Notes: generated by a model not told the origin, from the letters alone. A stretch of 64,000 nt of DNA from Metabacillus dongyingensis (GCF_019933155.2 NZ_CP082944.1:2234001-2298000), one strand, 5' to 3'. Positions 48,303 to 57,834 are shown, counted from the first letter of the stretch. Program-made: numbers and translations.

Positions 48303-49585
48303 CAAAATCCATAAAGTTTGATCAGCTTCAAGAAGAACTCTTTTATGAAAAAATGAAAAATGGACTTGATGTATATGTCCTTCCAAAAAAAGGTTTTAAT
48401 AAGACCTATGCAACATTTACAACAAAATACGGTTCAATCGATAATCAATTTGTGCCTCTTGACCAAAATGAAATGAAAGTAGTTCCAGATGGGATCGCTC
48501 ATTTTTTAGAGCATAAGCTGTTTGAAAAAGAAGACGGTGATGTTTTTCAAGATTTCAGCAAACAGGGTGCGTCTTCTAATGCTTTTACATCGTTTACACG
48601 AACGGCTTACCTATTTTCAAGCACGTCAAATGTCGAGAAGAATTTAGAAACGCTCATCGATTTCGTTCAGGAGCCTTATTTTAGCGAAAAATCGGTTGAG
48701 AAAGAAAAAGGCATCATCGGACAGGAGATTAATATGTACGATGACAACCCTGACTGGAGACTCTATTTTGGATTAATTCAGAATATGTTTCATAAACATC
48801 CGGTAGGAATTGATATTGCAGGAACCGTTGAATCAATTTCAAAAATTACGAAAGACCTGCTCTACGAATGCTACAATACGTTTTACCATCCAAGCAATAT
48901 GCTGCTTTTTGTTGTTGGTCCGATCGATCCAGAGCAAATTCTTTCCCAAATCCGTGAAAATCAGGATAAGAAAGAATTTAAACCTCAATCTGAAATCAAA
49001 CGTGCTGAAGTGGATGAGCCGGATACTGTTGCAAAACCATTAGAAAAACTAAAAATGAACGTTCAATCTTCTAAGTGTTTAGTTGGATTAAAGGCCAAAC
49101 AGGCAGATCGGTCCGGTGAGGAGCTTTTAAAACACGAACTGTCAATGAATCTGATTCTTGATATGGTTTTTGGAAAAAGCACTGACACCTATACCCAGCT
49201 CTATGAGAATGGTCTTATTGATGACACATTCAGTTTTGATTACACAGAAGAGAACGGTTTTGGCTTTGCAATGATAGGCGGAGATACAGATCAGCCCGAT
49301 CAGCTGGCTGAGGAAATTAAGAATACGCTGCTTAAGGCAAAACAGGAAGGAATTCCTGCAGAACGTCTTGAGAATGCCAAGAAAAAGAAAATCGGTTCTT
49401 TTTTAAGAGCGATTAATTCACCGGAATATATTGCGAACCAATTCACCCGCTATTCCTTTAACGAAATGAATTTGTTTGATGTTGTCCCGACGCTCGAACA
49501 ATTGACAAATGATGATATTCACCATACGCTGAATGAAGTGATTGATGAAAAATTGTTTTCAGTCTGTCAAGTAGTGCCGAAGTAA
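48299..49585 (+). CDS. ymfH: M16 zinc peptidase YmfH
   Basis: A 428-residue M16 peptidase with the inverted zinc motif in GIAHFLEHKLFEKEDGD (H-F-L-E-H) and the downstream glutamate region EINMYDDNPDWR. The second domain is non-catalytic. It overlaps ymfF (ATGA), indicating coupled synthesis of a probable heterodimer. Substrates are unknown. Confidence 0.92.
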   Translation: MTKSIKFDQLQEELFYEKMKNGLDVYVLPKKGFNKTYATFTTKYGSIDNQFVPLDQNEMKVVPDGIAHFLEHKLFEKEDGDVFQDFSKQGASSNAFTSFTRTAYLFSSTSNVEKNLETLIDFVQEPYFSEKSVEKEKGIIGQEINMYDDNPDWRLYFGLIQNMFHKHPVGIDIAGTVESISKITKDLLYECYNTFYHPSNMLLFVVGPIDPEQILSQIRENQDKKEFKPQSEIKRAEVDEPDTVAKPLEKLKMNVQSSKCLVGLKAKQADRSGEELLKHELSMNLILDMVFGKSTDTYTQLYENGLIDDTFSFDYTEENGFGFAMIGGDTDQPDQLAEEIKNTLLKAKQEGIPAERLENAKKKKIGSFLRAINSPEYIANQFTRYSFNEMNLFDVVPTLEQLTNDDIHHTLNEVIDEKLFSVCQVVPK

Positions 49586-49587
49586 AG

Positions 49588-49611
49588 CATCCTTTCTAAG
49601 GATGTTTTTTT
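49588..49611 (+). terminator. ymfH terminator
   Basis: CATCCTT (49588-49594) and AAGGATG (49598-49604), 3-base loop, then TTTTTTT. Confidence 0.88.
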
Positions 49612-49651
49612 ATCTTGAACAGATATAGCCTTTATCTATAAGGAGAAAAAA

Positions 49652-50368
49652 ATGAAAAAAACAGCTTTAATTACAGGTGCGAGCGGCGGAATCGGAAAAG
49701 CCATTGCCAAAAAGCTCGCAGGGGAAGGATATAAATTATATCTCCACTACCACAAAAATGAAGAAAGCATACTAACACTTATAAAAGAACTGCAGGCTGA
49801 CTGTACGATGGTAAAAGCAGATCTTTCAAATGCGGATGGGCCGGGTCAGCTTGTAAAACAGCTTGCAGATCCGATTGATTTGCTCGTATTAAATAGCGGC
49901 AGAAGTTTCTTTGGATTAATGACAGATATGGAAAATGAAGAAATTCAGCAAATGGTGCAGCTGCAAATAACAAGTCCCTATATGATATCAAAGGAATTGA
50001 TTCCTTCCATGGTAAGCAGAAAATGCGGGAACATTGTTGTGATATCCTCTATTTGGGGAGAAATAGGCGCTTCTTGTGAAGTTCTTTACAGCATGGTTAA
50101 AGGCGGACAGAATACATTTGTAAAGGCACTGGCAAAAGAATTGGCCCCATCAGGCATCAGAGTTAATGCGATAGCGCCGGGAGCGGTTGCTACTGACATG
50201 CTTCAATCTTTTTCTGAGGAGGATCTGGCTGATCTTGAGGAGGAAATTCCATTAGGGCGAATTGGCAAGCCTGAAGAGATTGCGGACGCTGTTTTGTTTT
50301 TATCCTCAAATCATGCAAGCTATATAACAGGTCAAGTGCTTTCAGTAAACGGCGGCTGGCATACATAA
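49652..50368 (+). CDS. ymfI: Short-chain reductase YmfI (EF-P modification)
   Basis: A 238-residue classical SDR. It has the cofactor motif TGASGGIGKAIAKKL, LNSGRS, the catalytic Ser in VVISSIWGEIG, Tyr/Lys in YSMVK, and VNAIAPGAVATDM. In B. subtilis YmfI reduces the 5-aminopentanone group on elongation factor P to 5-aminopentanol, which supports swarming; the gene was earlier annotated as FabG-like. The locus after ymfH is the same, which supports this assignment. Confidence 0.9.
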   Translation: MKKTALITGASGGIGKAIAKKLAGEGYKLYLHYHKNEESILTLIKELQADCTMVKADLSNADGPGQLVKQLADPIDLLVLNSGRSFFGLMTDMENEEIQQMVQLQITSPYMISKELIPSMVSRKCGNIVVISSIWGEIGASCEVLYSMVKGGQNTFVKALAKELAPSGIRVNAIAPGAVATDMLQSFSEEDLADLEEEIPLGRIGKPEEIADAVLFLSSNHASYITGQVLSVNGGWHT

Positions 50369-50448
50369 ATTTTTCTGCAGCTATCCGTATAAAACAGGTC
50401 ATGCAAGACAAACTAACAGTGTATTCCACTTAATTAGGAGGGGTTATA

Positions 50449-50706
50449 ATGTCTGTTTTAGAAAACTGGGATTCATGGAAAAATTTCCTCGGCGACCGTC
50501 TGCATCACGCTGAAGGAGATGGAATGAAAACAGAAGCTGTAACTGACTTAGCTTACGAAATCGGCGATTACTTAGCAAAACAGGTTGATCCAAAGAATGA
50601 TCAGGAAAGAGTATTGGCTGATCTTTGGAGCGTGGCTTCTAAAGAAGAACAGCATGCCATTGCAAACATGATGGTTAAACTAGTGCAAAATAACGGTACA
50701 AGATAA
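50449..50706 (+). CDS. ymfJ: DUF3243 protein YmfJ
   Basis: An 85-residue acidic, probably all-helical protein. It begins MSVLENWDSWKNFLGDRLHHAE, typical of the YmfJ family, and has no signal or membrane segment. TTAGGAGGGG is a strong ribosome binding site for ATG 50449. The function is unknown. It stands alone before a terminator. Confidence 0.88.
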   Translation: MSVLENWDSWKNFLGDRLHHAEGDGMKTEAVTDLAYEIGDYLAKQVDPKNDQERVLADLWSVASKEEQHAIANMMVKLVQNNGTR

Positions 50707-50733
50707 AGAGGGGACGCAGGTCCTCTCTTTTTT
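50706..50733 (+). terminator. ymfJ terminator
   Basis: AGAGGGGAC and GTCCTCTCT pair with one G-U and a very short loop, followed by TTTTTT. The next 200 bases up to ymfK show no other clear signal. Confidence 0.85.
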
Positions 50734-50961
50734 ATGAAAAAAAACGGAAATCAGTGATTAGGATCCCTCTGAAAGTTCCATTTTTCCAATGTCTGTTTTT
50801 ATCTAATCGATGAGTCTCTCAAAAGAATGAAAAGGAGCCGTGCATTCTAGGTCCACATACCCCCTTTTATATTGTCAAGGAATTATTCTTTCCTCTTTCA
50901 TCAAAATGCTTTATGATAAGGATATAGGTGTTATAGACCTGGTTTTGAAGGGGGTCCTTTT

Positions 50962-51753
50962 TTGGAGATGCAGGAATGGTATTTAGAGTATGAAATTCAA
51001 AAAAACCGTCCCGGACTGCTTGGCGATATTTCTTCGCTGCTCGGGATGCTTTCTATAAATATTGTCACTATTAACGGTGTGGATGACAGCCGCAGGGGAC
51101 TGCTGCTTAAATGCTCGAATAATGAGCAAATCCAGCGTCTTGAATCGATTTTAAATACAATGGATCATATAAAAGTAACGAAATTGCGCAAGCCTAAATT
51201 AAGAGATACACTTGCTGTCCGGCACGGAAGATACATACAGCGTGATGCAGATGATAAAAAGACATTCCGGTTTGTAAGAGATGAGCTTGGATTGCTTGTG
51301 GACTTTTTGGCTGAATTATATAAGCAGGAAGGCCACAAGCTGATCGGCATAAGAGGCATGCCCCGCGTCGGCAAAACAGAATCAATTGTCGCTTCGAGTG
51401 TGTGTGCAAACAAAAGATGGCTTTTTGTGTCTTCCACTTTATTAAAACAGACAATCAGAAGCCAGCTTATTGCAGATGAGTACAGTGTTGATAATGTCTT
51501 CATTATTGATGGGATTGTTTCCACAAGAAGAGGCTCTGAAAAGCATTTACAGCTTGTGAGAGAAATAATGAGGCTGTCTGCTACAAAAGTTGTCGAGCAT
51601 CCGGACATGTTTGTGCAAAATACGGAGTATACACTTGATGATTTTGACTATATAATTGAACTTCGAAACGATCCGGATGAAAAGATTACATATGAGGAAG
51701 CATCTGGACCTCAAATGTTTGATGAATCGAGTTTTTCCGGGTTTGATTTTTAG
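50962..51753 (+). CDS. ymfK: DUF3388 protein YmfK with ACT-like and P-loop segments
   Basis: A 263-residue protein. The N terminus (about 1-75, EYEIQKNRPGLLGDISSLLGML) resembles an ACT domain. Further on, GIRGMPRVGKTESIVASS is a Walker A P-loop with Gly132, Gly137, Lys138 and Thr139, followed by WLFVSSTLLKQTIRSQL. Regulation or nucleotide binding is inferred; no function is known. The start is most likely TTG 50962, 7 bases after AAGGGGG; ATG 50968 is the alternative. ymfM starts 18 bases after its stop. Confidence 0.87.
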   Translation: MEMQEWYLEYEIQKNRPGLLGDISSLLGMLSINIVTINGVDDSRRGLLLKCSNNEQIQRLESILNTMDHIKVTKLRKPKLRDTLAVRHGRYIQRDADDKKTFRFVRDELGLLVDFLAELYKQEGHKLIGIRGMPRVGKTESIVASSVCANKRWLFVSSTLLKQTIRSQLIADEYSVDNVFIIDGIVSTRRGSEKHLQLVREIMRLSATKVVEHPDMFVQNTEYTLDDFDYIIELRNDPDEKITYEEASGPQMFDESSFSGFDF

Positions 51754-51771
51754 ATATGGAAGGTGTTACGG

Positions 51772-52665
51772 TTGAGTGAACTAGGAAATCGACTAAAACA
51801 GGCGAGAGAAGAGCGGAAGTTAAGTCTTGACGATCTCCAGGCAATGACGAAAATTCAAAAGCGGTATCTGATCGGAATTGAAGAAGGCAATTACGGCATT
51901 ATGCCGGGTAATTTTTATGTGCGGGCTTTTATTAAACAGTATGCAGAAACAGTAGGACTGGATCCTGATCGGATTTTCGAGGAGCATAAAAACGAAATAC
52001 CGGTTGTTTATTCAGATGAAACTACTGAGCTTTCAAGGGTGAAAACACATAAAGAGCTTCCGAAGTCAGCATCAAAGGCTTTGGAAATATTGCCCAGGAT
52101 CTTAATAATCGTATTGGTTTTACTAGTAGCGGTCGTAATCTGGATTTTTGTACAGAAGGACAAGCCGGACGGTGCAAAAAACACAGTAGACCAGACTAAG
52201 CAAATTTCAAGCGGCGAAAATGAATATGATTCCATTGAAAACGACGAAAATGCATCTGATTCTAAAGAGCCAAAAGAGAAAGATGCAGCTGATGAAAACG
52301 TCAAAGAAGAAAAGCAGGAAGCTGAAAAACCTGAAGAACAGGCTTCAGAAATCACATTCAAAGAAAAAACAGCCAGAAAAGCGGTATATGAGCTGAAAAA
52401 AGCAAAAGAATTTAAGCTTGAGGTCAGCTCTAAAGGGCAGACTTGGATTGAGATCCGAAATGCATCTGGAAAAAAATTCTTCAGCGGCATGCTGAAGAAG
52501 GACCAAACCGAGGTGCATGACTTTACAAATGAAACTGAAGCCTTTATTGTCATTGGAAATGCTTCAGCTGCTGAAGTGAAGGTAAATGGACAGCCTGTAG
52601 AATATCAGATTGATCCTAAAAAAACAGTAAGACAAGATATGCAGATTGTATATACTAAGGAGTAA
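51772..52665 (+). CDS. ymfM: RodZ-like cell-shape protein YmfM
   Basis: A 297-residue protein with an N-terminal helix-turn-helix (MSELGNRLKQAREERKLSLDD, KRYLIGIEEGNYGIMPGNFYVRAFIKQYA in parts), one membrane helix (about 112-130, ILPRILIIVLVLLVAVVIW), an acidic Glu/Lys-rich linker (about 140-195) and a C-terminal extracytoplasmic DUF4115 beta domain. RodZ connects MreB to the wall-synthesis machinery. I use TTG 51772, 6 bases after GGAAGGTG, rather than GTG 51763, which lies within that site. Confidence 0.9.
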   Translation: MSELGNRLKQAREERKLSLDDLQAMTKIQKRYLIGIEEGNYGIMPGNFYVRAFIKQYAETVGLDPDRIFEEHKNEIPVVYSDETTELSRVKTHKELPKSASKALEILPRILIIVLVLLVAVVIWIFVQKDKPDGAKNTVDQTKQISSGENEYDSIENDENASDSKEPKEKDAADENVKEEKQEAEKPEEQASEITFKEKTARKAVYELKKAKEFKLEVSSKGQTWIEIRNASGKKFFSGMLKKDQTEVHDFTNETEAFIVIGNASAAEVKVNGQPVEYQIDPKKTVRQDMQIVYTKE

Positions 52666-52690
52666 AGTCATCTTCAAGATGGCTTTTCTT
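52664..52690 (+). terminator. ymfM terminator
   Basis: AAAG-CATC and GATG-CTTT pair around TTCA, followed by TTCTTTCTTTT. Moderate strength. Confidence 0.6.
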
Positions 52691-52738
52691 TCTTTTATAT
52701 TTTCTGATACATACTTTTTACACTCTGGAGGAAAAAAC

Positions 52739-53317
52739 ATGAATTTACCGAATCGCATTACAATCTCAAGAATTCTATTAATCCCAGTATTCATGGTGAT
52801 TATGCTTGCTCCTTTTGACTGGGGAACCATGTATATAGGGGACGCTTCTATTCCCGTCACGCATCTCGCCGGGGCAATATTATTCATTATAGCGTCTACT
52901 ACTGACTGGATTGACGGCTATTATGCGCGAAAGCTGAATATGGTTACGAATTTAGGGAAATTTTTAGATCCGCTTGCAGATAAATTGCTTGTTTCTGCAG
53001 CCTTAATTATTTTAGTTGAGCTTGGACTTGCCCCATCCTGGATCGTAATTATCATCATCAGCCGTGAATTCGCTGTAACAGGTTTGCGTCTTGTGCTCGC
53101 CGGAGAAGGGGAAGTGGTTGCAGCAAACATGCTTGGAAAAATTAAAACATGGGCACAAATTATCGCCATTTCAGCCTTGCTTTTACACAACATTCCATTT
53201 GTTTTCATTTCATTCCCGTTTGCAGATATCGCATTATGGGTAGCATTATTCTTTACGGTTTATTCAGGATGGGACTATTTTGCAAAAAATAAAGCCGCAT
53301 TACTGAATTCCAAGTAA
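52739..53317 (+). CDS. pgsA: CDP-diacylglycerol-glycerol-3-phosphate 3-phosphatidyltransferase
   Basis: A 192-residue membrane enzyme that starts phosphatidylglycerol synthesis from CDP-diacylglycerol (made by CdsA, 7351). The CDP-alcohol phosphotransferase motif [20 protein letters not shown] extends into LADK, giving D-G-x2-A-R-x8-G-x3-D-x3-D. About five membrane helices. ATG 52739 follows GGAGG; the upstream open frame to 52646 overlaps ymfM and is not used. Confidence 0.96.
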   Translation: MNLPNRITISRILLIPVFMVIMLAPFDWGTMYIGDASIPVTHLAGAILFIIASTTDWIDGYYARKLNMVTNLGKFLDPLADKLLVSAALIILVELGLAPSWIVIIIISREFAVTGLRLVLAGEGEVVAANMLGKIKTWAQIIAISALLLHNIPFVFISFPFADIALWVALFFTVYSGWDYFAKNKAALLNSK

Positions 53318-53342
53318 TTCTTCATTCAGAGGGGGAGTTCAT

Positions 53343-54599
53343 ATGACGTCAAAAACAGAAATTATTGCAGTAGGTTCTGAATTGCTTCTTGGGCAAATCG
53401 TTAACTCTAATGCCCAGTTTTTATCTCAGCAGCTGGCTGAAAATGGTCTTAATGTCTATTATCACACGGTTGTAGGTGATAATCCTTCAAGGCTTGAGCA
53501 GGCAGTAAAGATTGCCAAAGAGCGTTCGAACATTATCATTTTCACAGGCGGCCTTGGACCTACTAAAGATGATCTAACTAAAGAAACAATCGCAAATATT
53601 CTGGGCAAGAAGCTTGTGATTGATGAAGAAGCCCTTCGCAGCATTGAAGACTATTTTGTCAAAGTAAAAAGAAGCATGTCTGAAAATAATAAAAAACAAG
53701 CTCTGGTCATTGAGGATTCTCACGTCTTAAAAAATGAGCAGGGAATGGCGCCTGGAATGGCAATAGATGCGGATGAGCGAATTTATATGCTGCTTCCTGG
53801 CCCGCCAAGCGAAATGAAACCTATGTTTATGAAATTCGGGCTCCCATACTTTAGAGAGAAGCTTGGCCAGAATGACAAAATCATTTCGAGGGTTCTTCGA
53901 TACTTTGGCATAGGCGAATCGCAGCTTGAGACAGATATTCAGGATTTGATCGATGCGCAAACCAATCCAACGATTGCACCTCTTGCGGGTGACGGGGAAG
54001 TAACGCTCAGATTGACTGCGCGCCATCAAAATGAATCTGAAGCTGTCCGCCTGATTAATGAAATGGAGAAGACAATAAACAGCAGAGTGGGGACTTTTTT
54101 CTACGGTTATGACCAGACAACTCTCGCTGATGAATTACTCAGACATCTCAGACAAAGAGACATGACAATTTCAGCTGCAGAGAGTTTAACCGGAGGCCTT
54201 TTTTCAGATCAGCTGACAGCAGTTAAAGGAACATCTGATGTTTTTAAAGGTACAATTGTCTGCTACACTAATGAAGTAAAGCAATCCATATTAAACGTAT
54301 CTGAAGAAACACTTGATCAGCATGGGGCTGTCAGTGAACAATGTGCCAAAGAAATGGCTGAACAAATCAGGAAGCTTGCAAATAGTGATATCGGAATCAG
54401 CTTTACCGGCATCGCAGGGGAAGATCCTGTTGAAGGGAAAAAACCTGGAACCGTCTATATCGGGCTGGCATTTAAAGATCAGCCGGTAAGAACCGTTCTC
54501 CTTCATCTTGCAGGCAGCCGCAACGGCATTCGCAGACGTACAGTGAAATACGGCTGTTACTTGATTATTAAAGCATTAATGGAAAATACAGCAGAATAA
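53343..54599 (+). CDS. cinA: CinA: ADP-ribose pyrophosphatase / nicotinamide-nucleotide amidase
   Basis: A 418-residue protein with two domains. The N-terminal MoCF-like (COG1058) domain has [18 protein letters not shown] and [18 protein letters not shown]; the C-terminal amidase domain has [17 protein letters not shown] and ISFTGIAG. It functions in NAD recycling and is often next to recA, as here; in naturally competent species it is competence-induced. AGGGGGAG precedes ATG 53343. Confidence 0.95.
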   Translation: MTSKTEIIAVGSELLLGQIVNSNAQFLSQQLAENGLNVYYHTVVGDNPSRLEQAVKIAKERSNIIIFTGGLGPTKDDLTKETIANILGKKLVIDEEALRSIEDYFVKVKRSMSENNKKQALVIEDSHVLKNEQGMAPGMAIDADERIYMLLPGPPSEMKPMFMKFGLPYFREKLGQNDKIISRVLRYFGIGESQLETDIQDLIDAQTNPTIAPLAGDGEVTLRLTARHQNESEAVRLINEMEKTINSRVGTFFYGYDQTTLADELLRHLRQRDMTISAAESLTGGLFSDQLTAVKGTSDVFKGTIVCYTNEVKQSILNVSEETLDQHGAVSEQCAKEMAEQIRKLANSDIGISFTGIAGEDPVEGKKPGTVYIGLAFKDQPVRTVLLHLAGSRNGIRRRTVKYGCYLIIKALMENTAE

Positions 54600-54617
54600 G
54601 CTGTATTTTTCTTTTTT
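54583..54617 (+). terminator. cinA terminator
   Basis: AAATACAGC pairs with GCTGTATTT; the loop contains the TAA stop, and U-rich sequence follows. cinA and recA are therefore mostly separate units. Confidence 0.8.
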
Positions 54618-54747
54618 ACTAGATCATCCGCGTTTCTAAAATCAGGAAAAAAGGTAATTTAGTATTTTAGCTGATTAAGAGGCATAAATTTCTTATTTTC
54701 ATAAAGAGAAAAGAGAATTTTCAGTCTGTTATTACGTTTGAAAAAAC

Positions 54748-54761
54748 CGAATAAATGTTCG
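54748..54761 (+). promoter_or_regulatory. LexA (DinR) operator of recA
   Basis: CGAATAAATGTTCG matches the Gram-positive SOS box CGAACnnnnGTTCG with one mismatch. It ends 8 bases before the -35. A further GTTCGAA stretch lies in the promoter spacer (54779-54785). Confidence 0.85.
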
Positions 54762-54769
54762 TTTTTTAC

Positions 54770-54798
54770 TTGTCAAACGTTCGAATAAAAGGTATATT
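54770..54798 (+). promoter_or_regulatory. recA promoter
   Basis: TTGTCA (54770-54775), 17-bp spacer, TATATT (54793-54798). The short leader of about 28 nt carries AAGGAGG. Confidence 0.85.
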
Positions 54799-54831
54799 AT
54801 TAATAGGTTGATAACTAAAGGAGGAAACTCA

Positions 54832-55869
54832 GTGAGCGATCGTCAAGCTGCCTTAGATATGGCACTGAAACAAATAGAAAAGCAATTTGGTAAAGGTTCA
54901 ATTATGAAACTCGGTGAACAGACTGACCGGAAGATCTCTACATCTCCAAGCGGTTCACTTGCACTTGATACAGCACTTGGTGTTGGCGGATATCCGCGTG
55001 GAAGAATTATAGAAATATATGGACCTGAGAGCTCAGGTAAAACGACAGTTGCCCTTCATGCGATAGCAGAAGTACAGCAAAAGGGAGGACAGGCTGCGTT
55101 TATAGATGCAGAACATGCCCTTGACCCTGTATATGCTCAAAAGCTTGGTGTAAATATAGATGAACTTCTTCTCTCACAGCCGGATACAGGAGAGCAGGCG
55201 CTTGAAATTGCTGAAGCGCTGGTTCGAAGCGGAGCGGTAGATATTCTAGTCATTGACTCGGTAGCAGCTTTAGTTCCAAAAGCTGAAATTGAAGGTGAAA
55301 TGGGAGATGCTCACGTAGGCTTGCAGGCTCGTCTTATGTCTCAGGCATTGCGTAAATTATCCGGAGCAATCAGCAAATCAAAAACAATTGCTATTTTCAT
55401 TAACCAGATCCGTGAAAAAGTAGGAGTTATGTTCGGTAATCCTGAAACAACTCCAGGCGGACGCGCTCTGAAGTTTTATTCTTCGGTGCGTTTAGAGGTT
55501 CGCCGTGCTGAAACGCTGAAACAGGGCAATGAGATGGTCGGCAATAAAACCAAAATCAAAGTTGTCAAAAACAAAGTTGCACCTCCTTTCCGTGTTGCAG
55601 AAGTTGACATTATGTACGGGGAAGGCATCTCTAAAGAAGGCGAAATCATTGATCTAGGAACAGATATTGATATTGTTCAAAAGAGCGGTTCATGGTATTC
55701 GTACAATGAGGAGCGTTTAGGACAGGGAAGAGAAAACGCAAAAATCTTCCTAAAGGAGAATCCTAGCATCCGCTTAGAGATTCAGGGGAAAATCCGCAGC
55801 CACTACGGCTTGGATGAAGTTGCAGTTGCTCCAGATGGACAAGAAGAATTAGATTTACTGGAAGATTAA
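54832..55869 (+). CDS. recA: Recombinase RecA
   Basis: RecA, 345 residues, forms filaments on single-stranded DNA for recombination, repair and LexA cleavage. Walker A is GPESSGKTT (from about residue 64); [14 protein letters not shown], loop L2 around [22 protein letters not shown] (in parts) and the acidic C terminus are present. There is no intein. The start is GTG 54832, 7 bases after AAGGAGG, giving the usual MSDRQAALD. Induction by DNA damage is expected from the LexA box. Confidence 0.98.
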   Translation: MSDRQAALDMALKQIEKQFGKGSIMKLGEQTDRKISTSPSGSLALDTALGVGGYPRGRIIEIYGPESSGKTTVALHAIAEVQQKGGQAAFIDAEHALDPVYAQKLGVNIDELLLSQPDTGEQALEIAEALVRSGAVDILVIDSVAALVPKAEIEGEMGDAHVGLQARLMSQALRKLSGAISKSKTIAIFINQIREKVGVMFGNPETTPGGRALKFYSSVRLEVRRAETLKQGNEMVGNKTKIKVVKNKVAPPFRVAEVDIMYGEGISKEGEIIDLGTDIDIVQKSGSWYSYNEERLGQGRENAKIFLKENPSIRLEIQGKIRSHYGLDEVAVAPDGQEELDLLED

Positions 55870-55896
55870 AAAGAGGCGATTATCGCCTCTTTTTTG
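55869..55896 (+). terminator. recA terminator
   Basis: AAAAGAGGCGA and TCGCCTCTTTT pair around TTA, followed by U. Confidence 0.92.
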
Positions 55897-56015
55897 TATG
55901 TGAAAAGTAAAAATACACGATACAATGGAGAGACAATCCTGACTTTTCCTGTTCAAGAAATGTAAGGCAATGCCTGAAAATTCTCAATTGCTTTAGAAAC
56001 GCCAGAATGACAGGC

Positions 56016-56044
56016 TTGACAAGAAAATTTCACACATTTACAAT
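56016..56044 (+). promoter_or_regulatory. rny promoter (sigma-A)
   Basis: Consensus -35 TTGACA (56016-56021), 17-bp spacer, TACAAT (56039-56044). One of the best vegetative promoters in the window. Confidence 0.85.
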
Positions 56045-56086
56045 TAGGGTGTATTATTATTTTGTTAGAACTTTTAGCGAGGCACT

Positions 56087-56137
56087 ATGAAAGCAAATGT
56101 TGATCTGTGCAGCAGGATTGCTGCAAGGTCTCCATGA
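56087..56137 (+). CDS. Possible leader ORF 1 upstream of rny (16 codons)
   Basis: ATG 56087 with GAGG 4 bases upstream opens a 16-residue frame beginning MKANVDLCSR and ending in TGA 56135-56137. Its stop overlaps the start of the next small ORF (ATGA). The sequence matches no peptide I know. It spans the small GCAGCA/TGCTGC hairpin. It may be chance. Confidence 0.3.
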   Translation: MKANVDLCSRIAARSP

Positions 56138-56235
56138 AACCCTTAAGCTTTGTGCTGTATGTTGAAGAACGTTATGCAATATACATGCCGACACTTAAAT
56201 CTAGCAAGAACCAAGTTCATAGCAAGAGGAGGTGA
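56134..56235 (+). CDS. Possible leader ORF 2 upstream of rny (33 codons)
   Basis: ATG 56134 with AAGG 5 bases upstream opens a 33-residue basic frame beginning [14 protein letters not shown]. Its final codons are the rny ribosome binding site read as AGG-AGG-TGA, so it stops 1 base before the rny ATG at 56237. Ribosomes ending here would be placed to reinitiate at rny. It has no known homologue that I recognise. Confidence 0.35.
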   Translation: MKPLSFVLYVEERYAIYMPTLKSSKNQVHSKRR

Positions 56236-56239
56236 AATG

Positions 56240-57802
56240 ATGGATCCCATTACAATGATCATCTCCATTTTGCTTGGCCTAATCGTCGGTGCAGTTGTTG
56301 GCTATTTTGTTCGTAAATCCATTGCAGAAGCGAAAATTGCCGGTGCGAAAGGAACTGCTGAGCAAATTCTTGAAGATGCGAAGCGTGATGCTGAAGCGAC
56401 GAAGAAAGAAGCGTTGCTTGAGGCAAAGGATGACATTCACAAGCTTCGGACAGAAGCAGAGCAAGAAATTCGTGAACGACGAAATGAGCTGCAAAAACAA
56501 GAAAATCGCTTATTACAAAAAGAAGAGAATCTTGATCGTAAGGATGAATCTTTAGACAAGCGCGAGAACATGCTTGAGAAAAAAGAAGATTCTCTAAATG
56601 AAAGACAACAGCATATTGAAGAGATGGAAAGCAAAGTGGACGAGATGGTGCGTAAACAGCAATCAGAGCTTGAGCGTATTTCCAGCTTGACTCGTGATGA
56701 GGCAAAACAGATCATTCTCGAAAAGGTTGAAAATGAGCTTTCGCATGATATCGCTGTAACTGTTAAAGAAAGCGAAAACCGTGCGAAAGAAGAAGCGGAT
56801 AAACGAGCGAAAGAAATACTTTCCCTTGCAATCCAGCGTTGTGCAGCAGATCATGTAGCTGAAACAACGGTATCTGTCGTTAACCTTCCAAATGATGAAA
56901 TGAAAGGCCGCATCATTGGACGTGAAGGGCGAAACATTAGAACGCTTGAAACATTAACTGGTATTGACCTCATTATTGATGATACTCCAGAAGCAGTTAT
57001 TTTATCTGGATTTGACCCAATCCGCAGGGAAACAGCCAGAATTGCCCTAGACAAGCTTGTTCAAGATGGACGCATCCATCCAGCACGTATTGAAGAAATG
57101 GTTGAAAAATCACGCCGTGAAGTTGATGAGTACATCCGCGAGGTTGGTGAGCAAACAACATTTGAAGTTGGTGTTCACGGACTGCATCCAGATTTAATCA
57201 AGATTATGGGCCGTTTGAAGTTCAGAACGAGCTATGGTCAAAATGTATTAAAGCATTCCATGGAGGTCGCTTATTTATCAGGACTCATGGCTGCAGAACT
57301 GGGTGAAGATGTTACTCTTGCCAAACGCGCAGGATTACTGCACGATATCGGTAAGGCGATTGATCATGAAGTAGAAGGAAGCCATGTTGAAATTGGAGTC
57401 GAACTTGCTACGAAGTACAAGGAACACCCGGTTGTTATCAACAGTATTGCTTCGCATCATGGCGATCAGGAGCCGACTTCGGTTATTGCCGTTCTGGTCG
57501 CGGCAGCAGATGCTTTATCTGCAGCACGTCCCGGCGCAAGAAGCGAAACGCTTGAAAACTATATTCGCCGCTTAGAAAAGCTTGAAGAGATTTCCGAATC
57601 TTACGAAGGAGTTGAAAAATCCTTCGCTATTCAGGCAGGACGTGAAGTGCGTATTATGGTTAAACCTGATACGATCGACGATCTTCAGGCACACCGTTTA
57701 GCACGGGATATCCGCAAGCGGATTGAAGAAGAATTAGATTACCCAGGTCATATTAAAGTAACAGTTATCCGTGAAACGAGAGCTGTGGAATATGCGAAAT
57801 AA
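56240..57802 (+). CDS. rny: Ribonuclease Y
   Basis: A 520-residue membrane-anchored endoribonuclease that initiates decay of many mRNAs. It has an N-terminal membrane helix (about 5-25), a long charged coiled coil (about 30-200), a KH domain ([21 protein letters not shown]) and an HD domain with [12 protein letters not shown] (about 367). AGAGGAGGTG precedes two adjacent ATGs, 56237 and 56240; I choose 56240 for the better 7-base spacing and because it gives the B. subtilis length. The in-frame codon at 56150 has no ribosome binding site. Confidence 0.96.
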   Translation: MDPITMIISILLGLIVGAVVGYFVRKSIAEAKIAGAKGTAEQILEDAKRDAEATKKEALLEAKDDIHKLRTEAEQEIRERRNELQKQENRLLQKEENLDRKDESLDKRENMLEKKEDSLNERQQHIEEMESKVDEMVRKQQSELERISSLTRDEAKQIILEKVENELSHDIAVTVKESENRAKEEADKRAKEILSLAIQRCAADHVAETTVSVVNLPNDEMKGRIIGREGRNIRTLETLTGIDLIIDDTPEAVILSGFDPIRRETARIALDKLVQDGRIHPARIEEMVEKSRREVDEYIREVGEQTTFEVGVHGLHPDLIKIMGRLKFRTSYGQNVLKHSMEVAYLSGLMAAELGEDVTLAKRAGLLHDIGKAIDHEVEGSHVEIGVELATKYKEHPVVINSIASHHGDQEPTSVIAVLVAAADALSAARPGARSETLENYIRRLEKLEEISESYEGVEKSFAIQAGREVRIMVKPDTIDDLQAHRLARDIRKRIEEELDYPGHIKVTVIRETRAVEYAK

Positions 57803-57834
57803 AGCGATGCTTTCTGCATCGCTTTATTTTTTTT
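57801..57834 (+). terminator. rny terminator
   Basis: AAAGCGATGC (57801-57810) and GCATCGCTTT (57816-57825), 5-base loop, then ATTTTTTTT. Confidence 0.92.

Larger units (their letters stand above)
55897..56239 (+). promoter_or_regulatory. recA-rny gap: rny promoter and long leader with two small ORFs
   Basis: After the recA terminator about 120 bases show nothing clear. The rny promoter (56016-56044) starts a leader of about 190 nt. It contains a small hairpin GCAGCA/TGCTGC (56109-56124, loop GGAT) and two overlapping small ORFs that lead up to the rny start. RNase Y mRNA could be controlled here, which is inference. Confidence 0.5.

Noticed and set aside
49615..49642. TTGAAC-16-TATAAG as a promoter for ymfI
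   Set aside because: The start of transcription would fall at the ymfI ATG and remove its ribosome binding site, so it is unlikely to serve this gene.
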